Source: a virus. From it: a stretch of DNA of 43,699 nucleotides. Position 1 is the first letter of the stretch. Each line of letters begins with the position of its first letter. The position numbers and the translations under genes were made by a program. Below are positions 37,072-43,699 of the stretch, in pieces. Where the stretch lies: positions 1 to 43,699 of IMG/VR virus record IMGVR_UViG_3300036791_000224, one strand, 5' to 3'. The notes below the pieces were generated by a model. That model did no database searches. It was given only the letters and a program-made list of their open reading frames with translations, and was not told the origin of the DNA.

Positions 37072-38562
37072 CTACTTCGTTGGTGGTACGGGTTGCGTCT
37101 TCTCGGTCGCGCTCGTCGGGGCGACAGTCGTCGCCTCACCGGCCTGACCGGGGAGCTGCGCGCTTGCTTCGCCGGGGCTCGCGGCGATCGTCTCGCGCGC
37201 CACGACGGGCGGGCCTTCGGGCTCGCCCTCGGTGATCCAGCGCTCGACCTGCTGCGGGGTCGCGCCGACGAACTCCCAGAGGGCCGGGCGGGGAACGCCG
37301 ATCGACGCGAGCTTCACCGCTGCGTCGACGATCTCGGCCGTCGAGCGGACTTCGGGGTTGCGCCAGATCGTCTCGCAGCTCGTCGACGTCGAGCGCATCT
37401 CGTCGCCCTCGATCTTGAAGCAGAGCCGCATAACCTCTTCCCAGCCCTCGCCGAGCGCGAGCTGCTTGCGCTTCACCTTCGCGACGAGCCCCGTCTCGGT
37501 CGCCTTGAGCGACTCACCCGACGGGAACGCGCCCGACTGCCCGAGCAGGTAGTGCGGCGGCGTGCGCGTCTGCGCGGCGACGTGCTGGATCAGCATCTCG
37601 ATCGCCTTCACGTAGATGCCGAGGTCGCTGACCTGGAAGTTGCCGAACTTGGCGTTGACGTCTTCGACTGCGAAGACGCGATCGGCGCCGCCGAGGAACT
37701 GCGTGAAGCTCGGGAGCGGCTGCCCGGCGAGCGTGTGGTCGGCCGGGTAGACCGGAATCTCGATCCCGGTCACCCAGCGCTGCGGGAACGCCGCGTACTC
37801 GGACGCAACGATCATGTCGGCGGCGATCTTGTTGACGGCGTCTTGGAGCGGGATCACGCGCTCGATGTCTGAGCGGCCCTGACGCTCGCGCAGCGTCGGC
37901 GCGTTCGGCAAGGGCACGAGCGGCACGACCCCGAGCGGGTTCGCGCCCGAGCCGACCTCGTCTTCGATCCAGATGTCGCGCTTCTCGTCGCGGTGGTACC
38001 ACACGATCTGATCGGGCAGGTAGACGACGCAGTGCTCGACGCCCCACTCGTCGACCCAATCGCGCAGCCCCGCGAGCCGCGTCCGGCCCATCGCCGGATC
38101 AAGCGCCACGATCGCGTTCGTCGGCGGCTCGATCTGCACCGTCGGCTCGCCGCCGTCGTCGGGGCCGACAAGCGCGTACGAGCAGCCGAGCTTGACCGAC
38201 TCGGAGTGCGCGAGATCGCTCTCAGCGTCGAGGTCGTTCGCCTGCCAGATGTCCCACGCCTTCGAGTCGCCCTGCGAGTCCTCGTCGAAGCGGAAGCCCT
38301 CGACGACGAGCCGCTCTGCGCTCGCGTCGACGACGAGGTCGCACCAGTTGTCCGAGAACGTCGCGAAGATGATCCCGAAGACCTCGCGGAACTTCGCCGT
38401 CGCGAACAGCAGCTTGTGCTCGCCCTTGTAGTAGGAGTCGAACTTCGCGAGGCCGGGCTGCCGCGCGGCGAGCTGGCTGAGCAGCGCGTCGCGCCAGTCG
38501 TCGGGCGTGCTCGACGTCGGCACGACGACCGGGGTGCTCAGCGGTTGCAGGGGGTCAGCCAT
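37072..38562 (-). CDS. Portal protein, SPP1 gp6-like, 496 aa
   Basis: ATG at 38562. Portal hallmarks are visible: KFDSYYKGEHKLLFATAKFR near the N-terminus, RLAGLRDWVDEWG with the wing region, QPLPSFTQFLGGADRVFAVE and the stem/crown helix AIEMLIQHVAAQTRTPPHYL. The last 60 residues are Pro/Ala-rich. It follows the large terminase and precedes the scaffold, the usual order. The portal is the 12-fold vertex through which DNA is packed. Confidence 0.93.
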   Translation of the reverse strand: MADPLQPLSTPVVVPTSSTPDDWRDALLSQLAARQPGLAKFDSYYKGEHKLLFATAKFREVFGIIFATFSDNWCDLVVDASAERLVVEGFRFDEDSQGDSKAWDIWQANDLDAESDLAHSESVKLGCSYALVGPDDGGEPTVQIEPPTNAIVALDPAMGRTRLAGLRDWVDEWGVEHCVVYLPDQIVWYHRDEKRDIWIEDEVGSGANPLGVVPLVPLPNAPTLRERQGRSDIERVIPLQDAVNKIAADMIVASEYAAFPQRWVTGIEIPVYPADHTLAGQPLPSFTQFLGGADRVFAVEDVNAKFGNFQVSDLGIYVKAIEMLIQHVAAQTRTPPHYLLGQSGAFPSGESLKATETGLVAKVKRKQLALGEGWEEVMRLCFKIEGDEMRSTSTSCETIWRNPEVRSTAEIVDAAVKLASIGVPRPALWEFVGATPQQVERWITEGEPEGPPVVARETIAASPGEASAQLPGQAGEATTVAPTSATEKTQPVPPTK

Positions 38563-38565
38563 CTC

Positions 38566-40005
38566 TCAGAAGCTCACGGGTACGCGCGAGCGCGGCTTCC
38601 AGCCGGTCGCGATCAGATCGCAGCGCGCCTCGTACGCGAGCACGGCTGCGGTCGCTAGGTCGATGTGGTCGCCTCTCGCCTTTTCGAGCCAGTAGCCGCC
38701 GCGCGTCTCGCGGACCGTCGCGGCGAGGATATGGCGGGTGAGATCGTCGTCCCCGGTGTGCGGCACGAGCCCCTCGCGCACGTCGGTGCGGAAGCGCTCG
38801 GTCGCCGCCATGAATCGCGAGCGGTTGGTCGGGTAGCGCACGACGACCTCTTCGCCGTAGTCGCGCGCCCACGAGTCGATCTCCGACTGCCAGAGCGGCG
38901 GGTCGAAGTACGCGCGAGCGACCTTGTACGTCTCGAACGCCTCGGCGACGATCGCGTCGACTTCGCTCGTCGGCACTTCCCACTCGCGCACGCCCTGCGG
39001 GCTCTCCCAGAGCCCGAGCGGCTGCACGAGCCCGTCGCTGAGCCTGCACGCCACGAGCCCGGTCGCGTCGCCGTAGCGCGAGCCGTCGAAGCCGAGCGCG
39101 ACGACGTCGCCGGGTTCGAGCACGAAGGGCGACTCGGCGTCGCGCCAGTCTTCGGGCTTGAGCCACCACGCCTCCGAGCCCGTCCAGATGCCGCACGCGA
39201 AGCGCTGCCACTGCCACGGCAGCATCGAGGGCGAAGAGTGCCGCTGCGCGAGCATCTCGATCGTCTGCCAGCTCGCCGGGTTGACGAGCTTCACGAGCTG
39301 CAAGTTGTCGGTGTCGTCGGTGTCGTCGAGCGCCCACTCGTGCATCGCGAAGGCGTCGTCGGGCGTGCGCACGTGCCGGTAGCGACCCTCGATCGTGAGC
39401 CCGGGCAGCTTGCGCGCCGCTTGCCGCATGAGCCCGAGCGCGCTCAGCTCGCGATCCCCGGCCGTCGAGATCGTGATCATCTGCCCGCCGCGCGGGCCGA
39501 GCCCGTCGCGGAAGATGCCGTAGAGGTCAGCCGACTTGTGGCGGTGCAGCTCGTCGACGAGCGCGAGCGTCGGGATGATCCCGTCGGCGGTGTCGACGTC
39601 GGCCGCGAGCACCCTGATCCGGCCCGAGTCGAGCTTCGAGCGCACTTCGCGGTAGCCGCGCTTCGTGACGACGCGCTCTTGCAGCTTCGGCGAGCGCGAG
39701 ACGAAGCCGACCGCCTGCTCGTACAAGATCGTCGCCTGGTCGCGGCTCGCGGCCCCGATCACGCACTCGGCGTCAGCGACGCGGATCAAGTGCCAGAGCG
39801 CGAGCGCGGCGAGCAGCGTCGTCTTCCCGTTCTTCTTCGGGATCAGCACGAGCGTCTCGACGACGCCGTCGAAGTAGTCGGCTAGCAGGCGACGCTGGTA
39901 GTTCTCAAGCGTGAGCGGCCCGCCCTGCTCAAGTAGAAGCAGCGCCTCGCAGAAGCGGCCGAACGCGCCAAGCTCACCCGGCCCGGAGGCTGCGCCGTGA
40001 GGCAA
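38566..40005 (-). CDS. terL: Terminase large subunit, 479 aa
   Basis: The N-terminal ATPase has LIPKKNGKTTL with Walker A at 56-62 and LALVDELH with the Walker B Asp-Glu at 151-152. The C-terminal nuclease has ALGFDGSRYGDATGLV with its first acidic residue and ARGDHIDLATAAVLAYE with the last. The start is TTG at 40005, the only usual in-frame start, which overlaps the small subunit by about 32 bases. TerL packages DNA through the portal at 38562. Family pattern is that of terminases of siphoviruses and myoviruses of actinobacteria. Confidence 0.95.
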   Translation of the reverse strand: MPHGAASGPGELGAFGRFCEALLLLEQGGPLTLENYQRRLLADYFDGVVETLVLIPKKNGKTTLLAALALWHLIRVADAECVIGAASRDQATILYEQAVGFVSRSPKLQERVVTKRGYREVRSKLDSGRIRVLAADVDTADGIIPTLALVDELHRHKSADLYGIFRDGLGPRGGQMITISTAGDRELSALGLMRQAARKLPGLTIEGRYRHVRTPDDAFAMHEWALDDTDDTDNLQLVKLVNPASWQTIEMLAQRHSSPSMLPWQWQRFACGIWTGSEAWWLKPEDWRDAESPFVLEPGDVVALGFDGSRYGDATGLVACRLSDGLVQPLGLWESPQGVREWEVPTSEVDAIVAEAFETYKVARAYFDPPLWQSEIDSWARDYGEEVVVRYPTNRSRFMAATERFRTDVREGLVPHTGDDDLTRHILAATVRETRGGYWLEKARGDHIDLATAAVLAYEARCDLIATGWKPRSRVPVSF

Positions 40006-40504
40006 GCTCGTCGACCTCGCGGAAGGGGTCGTCTGGGTCGGACGGCGTCACGAGCGGCTGCTCGGGCAGCTCGACGTCGCGCGTTCTCACGCTGACCGGC
40101 CCCCAGCGCTCGGGGTACTCGCGCTCAAGCAGCGCGAGCGCTGCGCGCCAGTCGTCTTGCGCTGCGCGAGCGATCGCGGTCACGAGCCTGACCTCGCCCT
40201 GCGCTTCCGCTTGCTCGACGCGCTCGCGCAGCTCACGGAAGGGCTCGTCGGCGAGCTTGCCCGACGTGCCGCGCGCCAGCCAGTCGCGGTAGGTCTGCGC
40301 TGGCACGCTCACCGCTGCGAGCGCGACGTGCCGGTAGTTCCCGGCTGCGAGCATCGTCACGAGGTTGTCGGCGATCGTCTGCGTCAGCGTCGTCGGCTTG
40401 CGCGCGAGCCCGAGATGCACTGCGCAGCGATCGGCGCCGAGCATCGCGAGCTTGCGGCACGGGTGCCCTGCTGCTGTCGGCTGTCCGCAGACGGGCTGGC
40501 TCAT
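39974..40504 (-). CDS. terS: Terminase small subunit-like protein with zinc knuckle, 176 aa
   Basis: ATG at 40504 in an ATGA overlap; the longer Arg-rich reading upstream is rejected. The first 30 residues (CGQPTAAGHPCRKL then CAVH) form a C-C-C-H zinc knuckle typical of many actinophage TerS proteins. Next come the HTH-like core (RHVALAAVSVPAQTYRDWLA) and the helical oligomerisation part (QGEVRLVTAIARAAQDDWRA, then EYPERWG). Gene lies directly before TerL. TerS selects the phage DNA for packaging. Confidence 0.85.
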   Translation of the reverse strand: MSQPVCGQPTAAGHPCRKLAMLGADRCAVHLGLARKPTTLTQTIADNLVTMLAAGNYRHVALAAVSVPAQTYRDWLARGTSGKLADEPFRELRERVEQAEAQGEVRLVTAIARAAQDDWRAALALLEREYPERWGPVSVRTRDVELPEQPLVTPSDPDDPFREVDELASRRSLRAG

Positions 40505-41940
40505 CGCTTCCGCAGCACGAGCACGGGCTCGGTGTGCACGACGTCGTCTTGCGGCCCCCAGCGGCGCGTCAGGGGCATCTGCTCGACGTCTTCGATCTCG
40601 AAGCCGACGTCGCGCGCCCCGGCGAGCGTCCAGTCGACGAGCGGGATCGTCTCGCGGCCGATCTCGACGTCGGCGATGTTCACGACCGCGACGCCCCGGC
40701 GACGCAGCGCGGCGTACTGCAGCGCGAGCATCGGGATCAGGAAGCGGTCGCGCCACTCTGCGCCCGTCGCGTAGCGCTTCCATGACTGCGTCGGCTCGTC
40801 TGAGTAGCGCTCTTTCGAGAAGTACGGCGGGCTCGTCACGCAGAGATCAGCGCAACCCTTGAGCTGCTCGGGCGCCACGTCTTCGGCGGCTTCGCAGATC
40901 AGCTCGACGCTCTTCGACGGCGGGCAGAGATCAGCGACGAGGCGCTCGTTCGCGGCGTGCGTCTCGGTCGCAGGGTCGATGCCGATGTAGCTCGCGCACG
41001 GCGACGCAAGGAAGCCGACGAGACGTCCGCCGTAGCCCGCCGAGGTGTCGACGACGGTCGAGCCGGGCTCGGCGAAGCGCCGCATGAGGAGGCACGCGAA
41101 GCCCGGGCGGAAGTTCGACGGCACTTGCGCGCCGTGCGTGAGAGTCATCACGTTCGCGAGCGAGGTCCAGCCGAGCCCGTACGTGAGCAGATGACCGATC
41201 GCGATGCGAAGCAGACGCTCGTCTTCGTAGACGTCGATCGCGTTCTTCTGCTCGCCGACTCGGGCGTGGAAGCGGTGCGGGTGATAGGTGTCGGCGACGG
41301 CGTAGCCGACGCGCGTGCGCACGAGCTGCGCGTCGCTCATCGCGGCGAGATCGTTGATGTCGCTCATCGCGACGTGGACGTCGACGTGCTTGTACGGGAA
41401 GCCCTTGGCGCGCAGCACGGTCGCAGCGGCTTCGATCAGCTCGTCGCGGGTGTAGACGTCGAAGCTGTAGCGCTCGCGCTCGGGCGTCGGCTCGGGCGGC
41501 TCGATCGCGAGCTGCGCGAGCAGCGCGTCGAAGTCGGGCTGCTCGTAGCCCGTGCCGCTGAGATCGGGGAGCGACTTGAGCAGCTCAGCGAGATCGAGCG
41601 CGTCGTACTCAGCGAGGTCGCTCGTGCGGTTGTCGACGAGCACGATGCGAGCTGCTTGCTCGTCGTCGACGTCGACGTAGGTGACGGCGATCTCGTCCCA
41701 GCCAAGCTCGATCGCGGCGGCGAGGGTGTGGTTCCCGGCGAGGACCTCGCCCGTGCGGCGGTTGACGACGAGCGGGCGGTACTGGCCGTGCTCGGCGAGG
41801 GACTCGACGATCGCGCGTGTCGAGCCGCGTCGCGGGTTGCGCGGGTACGGGCGCACGCTCGCGATCGGCACGACAAGCTCGGCGAGCGTCTGCGCGACGC
41901 CGCCTGTCTTACCGTGGAGTGATGCGGTCTGCGTGTTCAA
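40501..41940 (-). CDS. ParB-domain/DNA methyltransferase fusion, 479 aa
   Basis: Residues about 20-145 are a ParB/Srx fold (VRPYPRNPRRG; LAGNHTLAAAIELGWDEI). The C-terminal half is a SAM-dependent DNA methyltransferase: motif I VVDTSAGYGGR (297-306 region), acidic strand YIGIDP, and catalytic motif IV DLCVTSPPYF (369-374). Order I before IV is that of gamma-class N6A/N4C enzymes. A conserved middle region (YAVADTYHPHRFHARV, TLTHGAQVPSNFRPG) joins them. The start is TTG at 41940, since no ATG or GTG precedes the ParB core; ribosome site is poor. It sits between HNH and TerS, so it probably modifies phage DNA late, perhaps to protect or mark it for packaging. Confidence 0.85.
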   Translation of the reverse strand: MNTQTASLHGKTGGVAQTLAELVVPIASVRPYPRNPRRGSTRAIVESLAEHGQYRPLVVNRRTGEVLAGNHTLAAAIELGWDEIAVTYVDVDDEQAARIVLVDNRTSDLAEYDALDLAELLKSLPDLSGTGYEQPDFDALLAQLAIEPPEPTPERERYSFDVYTRDELIEAAATVLRAKGFPYKHVDVHVAMSDINDLAAMSDAQLVRTRVGYAVADTYHPHRFHARVGEQKNAIDVYEDERLLRIAIGHLLTYGLGWTSLANVMTLTHGAQVPSNFRPGFACLLMRRFAEPGSTVVDTSAGYGGRLVGFLASPCASYIGIDPATETHAANERLVADLCPPSKSVELICEAAEDVAPEQLKGCADLCVTSPPYFSKERYSDEPTQSWKRYATGAEWRDRFLIPMLALQYAALRRRGVAVVNIADVEIGRETIPLVDWTLAGARDVGFEIEDVEQMPLTRRWGPQDDVVHTEPVLVLRKR

Positions 41941-42021
41941 AGGAGTTTTTCTCGCGGCGACCCTGCGCTCGTCGAGCGCACGACGCGCCTGCCTCCTACC
42001 CCACCCTCGGCGCTGCCCAGC

Positions 42022-42342
42022 TCAGCCCAGCCGACCCGGCGCTGAGCGCCGCCCGCCCGGCGCCTCGCTCGTCTGACAGCTCGGGCACGTAGCGAGGAGA
42101 TGATCCACCGGCACGTGCTCAGCCCCGCCCTCGACGAGTGACTGCGGGTGATGCGCACTGAGCTTGGTGGATGGCTGGCCGCAGAGCTGACAACGGCCGT
42201 GGGCTGCAGCGATGGCCTCTCGGCTGAGCCGCTGCCATGCAGCGGAGCGTCGGCGGCGGTGCTTGGCGCAGCGAGTGTCTCCGCGTACGGCGATCTCCGG
42301 ACAGGCCCAGACGGCGCAGATCGAGCGTGCTCGGGGGGACAC
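42022..42342 (-). CDS. HNH endonuclease, 106 aa
   Basis: GTG at 42342. A Cys/His N-terminal part (CAVWACPEIAV, then CAKHRRRR) is followed by CQLCGQPSTKLSAHHPQ and HLLATCPSC. That provides the two CxxC pairs and the HH of the HNH fold. HNH proteins encoded next to terminase genes (as HK97 gp74) take part in DNA packaging. Here it is followed by the ParB-methyltransferase and TerS, the same context. Length is normal for such proteins. Confidence 0.85.
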   Translation of the reverse strand: MSPRARSICAVWACPEIAVRGDTRCAKHRRRRSAAWQRLSREAIAAAHGRCQLCGQPSTKLSAHHPQSLVEGGAEHVPVDHLLATCPSCQTSEAPGGRRSAPGRLG

Positions 42343-42345
42343 TTC

Positions 42346-42555
42346 TCACTTCCGGAGGTAGCGCCCTCGCAGGGTGTGCTCGGTGGCGACGGCCTTGTCG
42401 TGCGTCGCCCGTGAGATGCCCTTGGCGGGGGTCGAGGTGGCGAGCAGCGGCACGACCTGCGAGCGGCCGATCATCGGCGGGGTGCCGTCGTCCTGCAGCG
42501 GCGCCGGTACGGGCTGCGTCGAGGCGGTGTCGCCGTCCTTGGTGACGATGGTCAT
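42346..42555 (-). CDS. Hypothetical protein, 69 aa
   Basis: ATG at 42555 with AAGGGAGG upstream. Chain is Thr/Pro/Asp-rich at the start, then basic (SRATHDKAVATEHTLRGRY). No motif recognised. It is three bases upstream of the HNH gene in the late operon. Confidence 0.7.
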   Translation of the reverse strand: MTIVTKDGDTASTQPVPAPLQDDGTPPMIGRSQVVPLLATSTPAKGISRATHDKAVATEHTLRGRYLRK

Positions 42556-42575
42556 CGGTTCCTCCCTTGGTGCGG

Positions 42576-42710
42576 TCAGCGGGTCACGAGCCGAGAGCGA
42601 CGCTTGACCCGTACGAGCCGGACGCGCTTGCGCTTCGGGCGTCGCATGTCGAAGTCGTCGGCGTCGACGTAGGCGGGGCCGTGGTCGATCCATGCCGTCG
42701 CGGTCGTCAT
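42576..42710 (-). CDS. Small basic protein, 44 aa
   Basis: ATG at 42710 in an ATGA overlap. The C-terminal half is strongly basic (RRPKRKRVRLVRVKRRSRLV), like a nucleic-acid-binding tail. Too short for reliable assignment, but coupled at its start to the membrane peptide gene upstream. Confidence 0.55.
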   Translation of the reverse strand: MTTATAWIDHGPAYVDADDFDMRRPKRKRVRLVRVKRRSRLVTR

Positions 42711-42823
42711 CGAGTCGCCAGCCAGACGCCTGTCGCGACGCCTGCGATCAGCAGCCAGAGCACGCCGCCGACGACGAGCCCTCGGAAGAGCGCCAGCGGG
42801 TCGATCCCCGGCTTGCGGCTCAC
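42707..42823 (-). CDS. Small single-span membrane protein, 38 aa
   Basis: GTG at 42823 overlaps the upstream stop. After a short soluble start (SRKPGIDPLALFRG) nearly the whole chain is one transmembrane helix (VVGGVLWLLIAGVATGVWL). It pairs with the membrane peptide at 42820-42915. Possible holin, superinfection-exclusion or membrane-targeting factor; unproven. Confidence 0.6.
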   Translation of the reverse strand: MSRKPGIDPLALFRGLVVGGVLWLLIAGVATGVWLATR

Positions 42824-42915
42824 GAGCCCCAGCCGTTGAAGTAGGCGAGCGCGACGAAGACCGCGATCGCGATCCACGTGGCCGTCCGGACGTACTCGTG
42901 CGCCTGCGGGGTCAT
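42820..42915 (-). CDS. Small single-span membrane peptide, 31 aa
   Basis: ATG at 42915 overlaps the upstream stop (TGATG). The sequence TATWIAIAVFVALAYFNGWG is one membrane helix. It lies at the start of the late operon rather than by the endolysin. Real gene status is supported by coupling on both sides, not by similarity. Confidence 0.55.
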   Translation of the reverse strand: MTPQAHEYVRTATWIAIAVFVALAYFNGWGS

Positions 42916-43160
42916 CACTTCCCCTTCCCGAGCTTGCCGCCCGATCGTCTGGCGACGACGGTGCGTACCTTGCTCGCGCTGCCAGCGGTGTCCTTGCGCG
43001 CCGCGTAGCTGAGCGCCGCCCGGTGCGTCTTGAGCCGATCCGTCTCGCTGATCCCGGCCTTGGCTGCCTGCGACTTCGTCGGGACCGGGTACTTGCGTGA
43101 GGCCGGGTAGACGAACGCCGACGGCGGCAGCTTCGAGCGCTGCTTGCTCGTGAGAGCCAT
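42915..43160 (-). CDS. DUF6582-like small basic protein, 81 aa
   Basis: ATG at 43160 with AGGAGG four bases upstream, the best ribosome site of the region and the first gene of the late operon. The start TSKQRSKLPPSAFVYPASRK followed by YPVPTKSQAAKAGISE matches a short phage and bacterial family I know as DUF6582-like, with a basic Gly/Lys C-terminus. Members often lie at the edge of structural clusters; function unknown. Confidence 0.75.
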   Translation of the reverse strand: MALTSKQRSKLPPSAFVYPASRKYPVPTKSQAAKAGISETDRLKTHRAALSYAARKDTAGSASKVRTVVARRSGGKLGKGK

Positions 43161-43529
43161 CGTGCCTCCTGGTCGTAAGCGATCGAGCGTCGAGCGATGA
43201 GTAGGTGATGACTCGCCTCGCTCGGCGCGAGGGTGAGAAGCCGAGTCGGGCGATCGGGACGCACCCGATGCCCTCTGGCGATCCAACCCCGGAGCGGGGC
43301 GAGTCCGATCTTGAGCGCACGAGGGCTAGGAGCGCTTGCGCTTGCGGGGCGTATCTGCCCGCCTCGGCGACTCGGGCTCACCAGCCGACTGTCTCTGCCC
43401 GTCAGCTCGGCGGAAGCGTGCCAGAAGTGCACGCGCACCGCAACTCGTCCGTGCACGAAGTGCACACCTGCGCTACTCTGTAGATGCGCGCACGAAGCGC
43501 GTCCACCAACTGCCACGGAGGCGACCAAC
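43161..43529. other. Divergent control region between late and early operons
   Basis: This 369-bp gap separates the leftward late operon from the rightward early operon. It holds small inverted repeats (ATCGGG-N5-CCCGAT at 43253-43269; CCCCG-GAG-CGGGG at 43287-43299) and the operator/promoter block listed at 43427-43479. No gene-sized frame looks real. A possible minus-strand -10 (TACTCA near 43203-43208) could serve the late operon, but its -35 is poor. Confidence 0.5.
43427..43479 (+). promoter_or_regulatory. Early promoter with three GTGCAC operator-like sites
   Basis: The palindrome GTGCAC occurs at 43427, 43451 and 43460, each flanked by related bases (GAAGTGCAC twice). The block abuts TACTCT at 43474-43479, a good -10 box, and GTGCAC 43451-43456 falls at the -35 position with 17-bp spacing. 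A repressor bound here would block the early operon. The XRE protein at 18653 is the obvious candidate ligand, not shown by sequence. Confidence 0.55.
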
Positions 43530-43699
43530 ATGAGCAAGCACGACACCATCGCAACCCAATACGTCACCTGCCCAAGTCACGAGCAGCTTGAGAGCGCGTG
43601 GTTCGCGCTCATGCAGGGCGAGCTTGGGATCGCGCGCGACCGTCACGTCAGCGACACCTTCCAAGCTCTCTACGACCGCCTCGTCGCCGAGACGAAGCG
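43530..43699 (+). CDS. Hypothetical early protein, N-terminal part (split by contig ends)
   Basis: ATG at 43530 follows CCACGGAGGCGACCAAC. The gene reads into the terminal repeat and continues from base 1 to the TGA at 236, for 92 residues in all. The opening is MSKHDTIATQYVTCPSHEQL. It is the first gene behind the operator-rich promoter at 43427-43479, so it may be an early regulator. No family recognised. Confidence 0.8.
   Translation, partial: MSKHDTIATQYVTCPSHEQLESAWFALMQGELGIARDRHVSDTFQALYDRLVAETK
43573..43699. repeat. Direct terminal repeat, right copy
   Basis: Identical to bases 1-127. See the left copy: it shows that the contig is circular and that unique genome length is 43,572 bp. 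Confidence 0.95.

Noticed and set aside
42022-42342. HNH protein as a homing endonuclease
   Set aside because: Its place directly before the methyltransferase and terminase genes and its short length fit a packaging-associated HNH protein. There is no intron or split gene.
43200-43330. tRNA-like or small RNA structure in the control region
   Set aside because: Short inverted repeats exist, but no T-loop motif, acceptor stem or terminator U-tract was found.

Overview
This window is the complete genome of a temperate, contractile-tailed (myovirus-like) bacteriophage. It was linearised by assembly, because bases 1-127 are repeated exactly at 43573-43699. The unique circle is therefore 43,572 bp, and the first gene runs across the join. 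The DNA is uniformly GC-rich, GTG starts are very common, and most neighbouring genes overlap by 4 bases (GTGA or ATGA). The host is probably a high-GC actinobacterium. The secreted Rpf-like muralytic protein at 16258-16608 resembles proteins I associate with the class Thermoleophilia (Solirubrobacterales and relatives), so that class is my best guess. This is inference from remembered family resemblance, not from a search. I saw no tRNA, CRISPR array or insertion sequence.

Layout, read around the circle. (1) A short rightward early operon runs 43530 -> 1819 across the join: two unknown proteins, a small helix-turn-helix protein, a zinc-ribbon protein and an ImmA/IrrE-like zinc metallopeptidase. 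(2) A long leftward replication, recombination and accessory operon runs 16608 -> 1841. It holds the Rpf-like protein, a VRR-NUC nuclease, a Cas4/RecB-like exonuclease, a PD-(D/E)XK-like protein, a phiC31-Gp3-like recombination directionality factor, a RepA-like AAA+ ATPase whose 3' end carries an iteron-like repeat cluster (candidate origin), two paralogous YQRP/DGQQR ParB-superfamily proteins, a classical ParB, a DUF2493/SLOG protein, a fold-type-II PLP enzyme and many tiny zinc-binding or unknown proteins. (3) The lysogeny region, 16609-19500, holds a large serine integrase (+), an XRE-type regulator (+) and, convergent with it, a PAS-domain protein (-). (4) The leftward late operon runs 43160 -> 19529. 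Its order is small membrane and unknown proteins, HNH endonuclease, ParB-methyltransferase fusion, small and large terminase, portal, scaffold, major capsid, head-tail adaptors, sheath, tube, frameshifted tail-assembly chaperones, tape measure, LysM protein, tail hub with two wall hydrolase domains, spike and fibres, gp25, baseplate J, baseplate I, collar protein, CHAP endolysin, putative holin and an acidic peptide. A strong intrinsic terminator at 19452-19500 follows.

How it fits together: the integrase plus the Gp3-like factor should give controlled integration and excision. The XRE regulator, the PAS protein and the early metallopeptidase are the likely lysis/lysogeny switch, although their wiring is not shown by the sequence. 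Replication appears to depend on the host polymerase, because the phage supplies only an ATPase/helicase and nucleases. The most unusual content is the PAS protein beside the repressor with no ATG, GTG or TTG start, the Rpf-like muralytic gene placed divergently from the integrase rather than with the lysis genes, the four ParB-fold proteins, the phage PLP enzyme, and the repeat cluster inside the ATPase gene.
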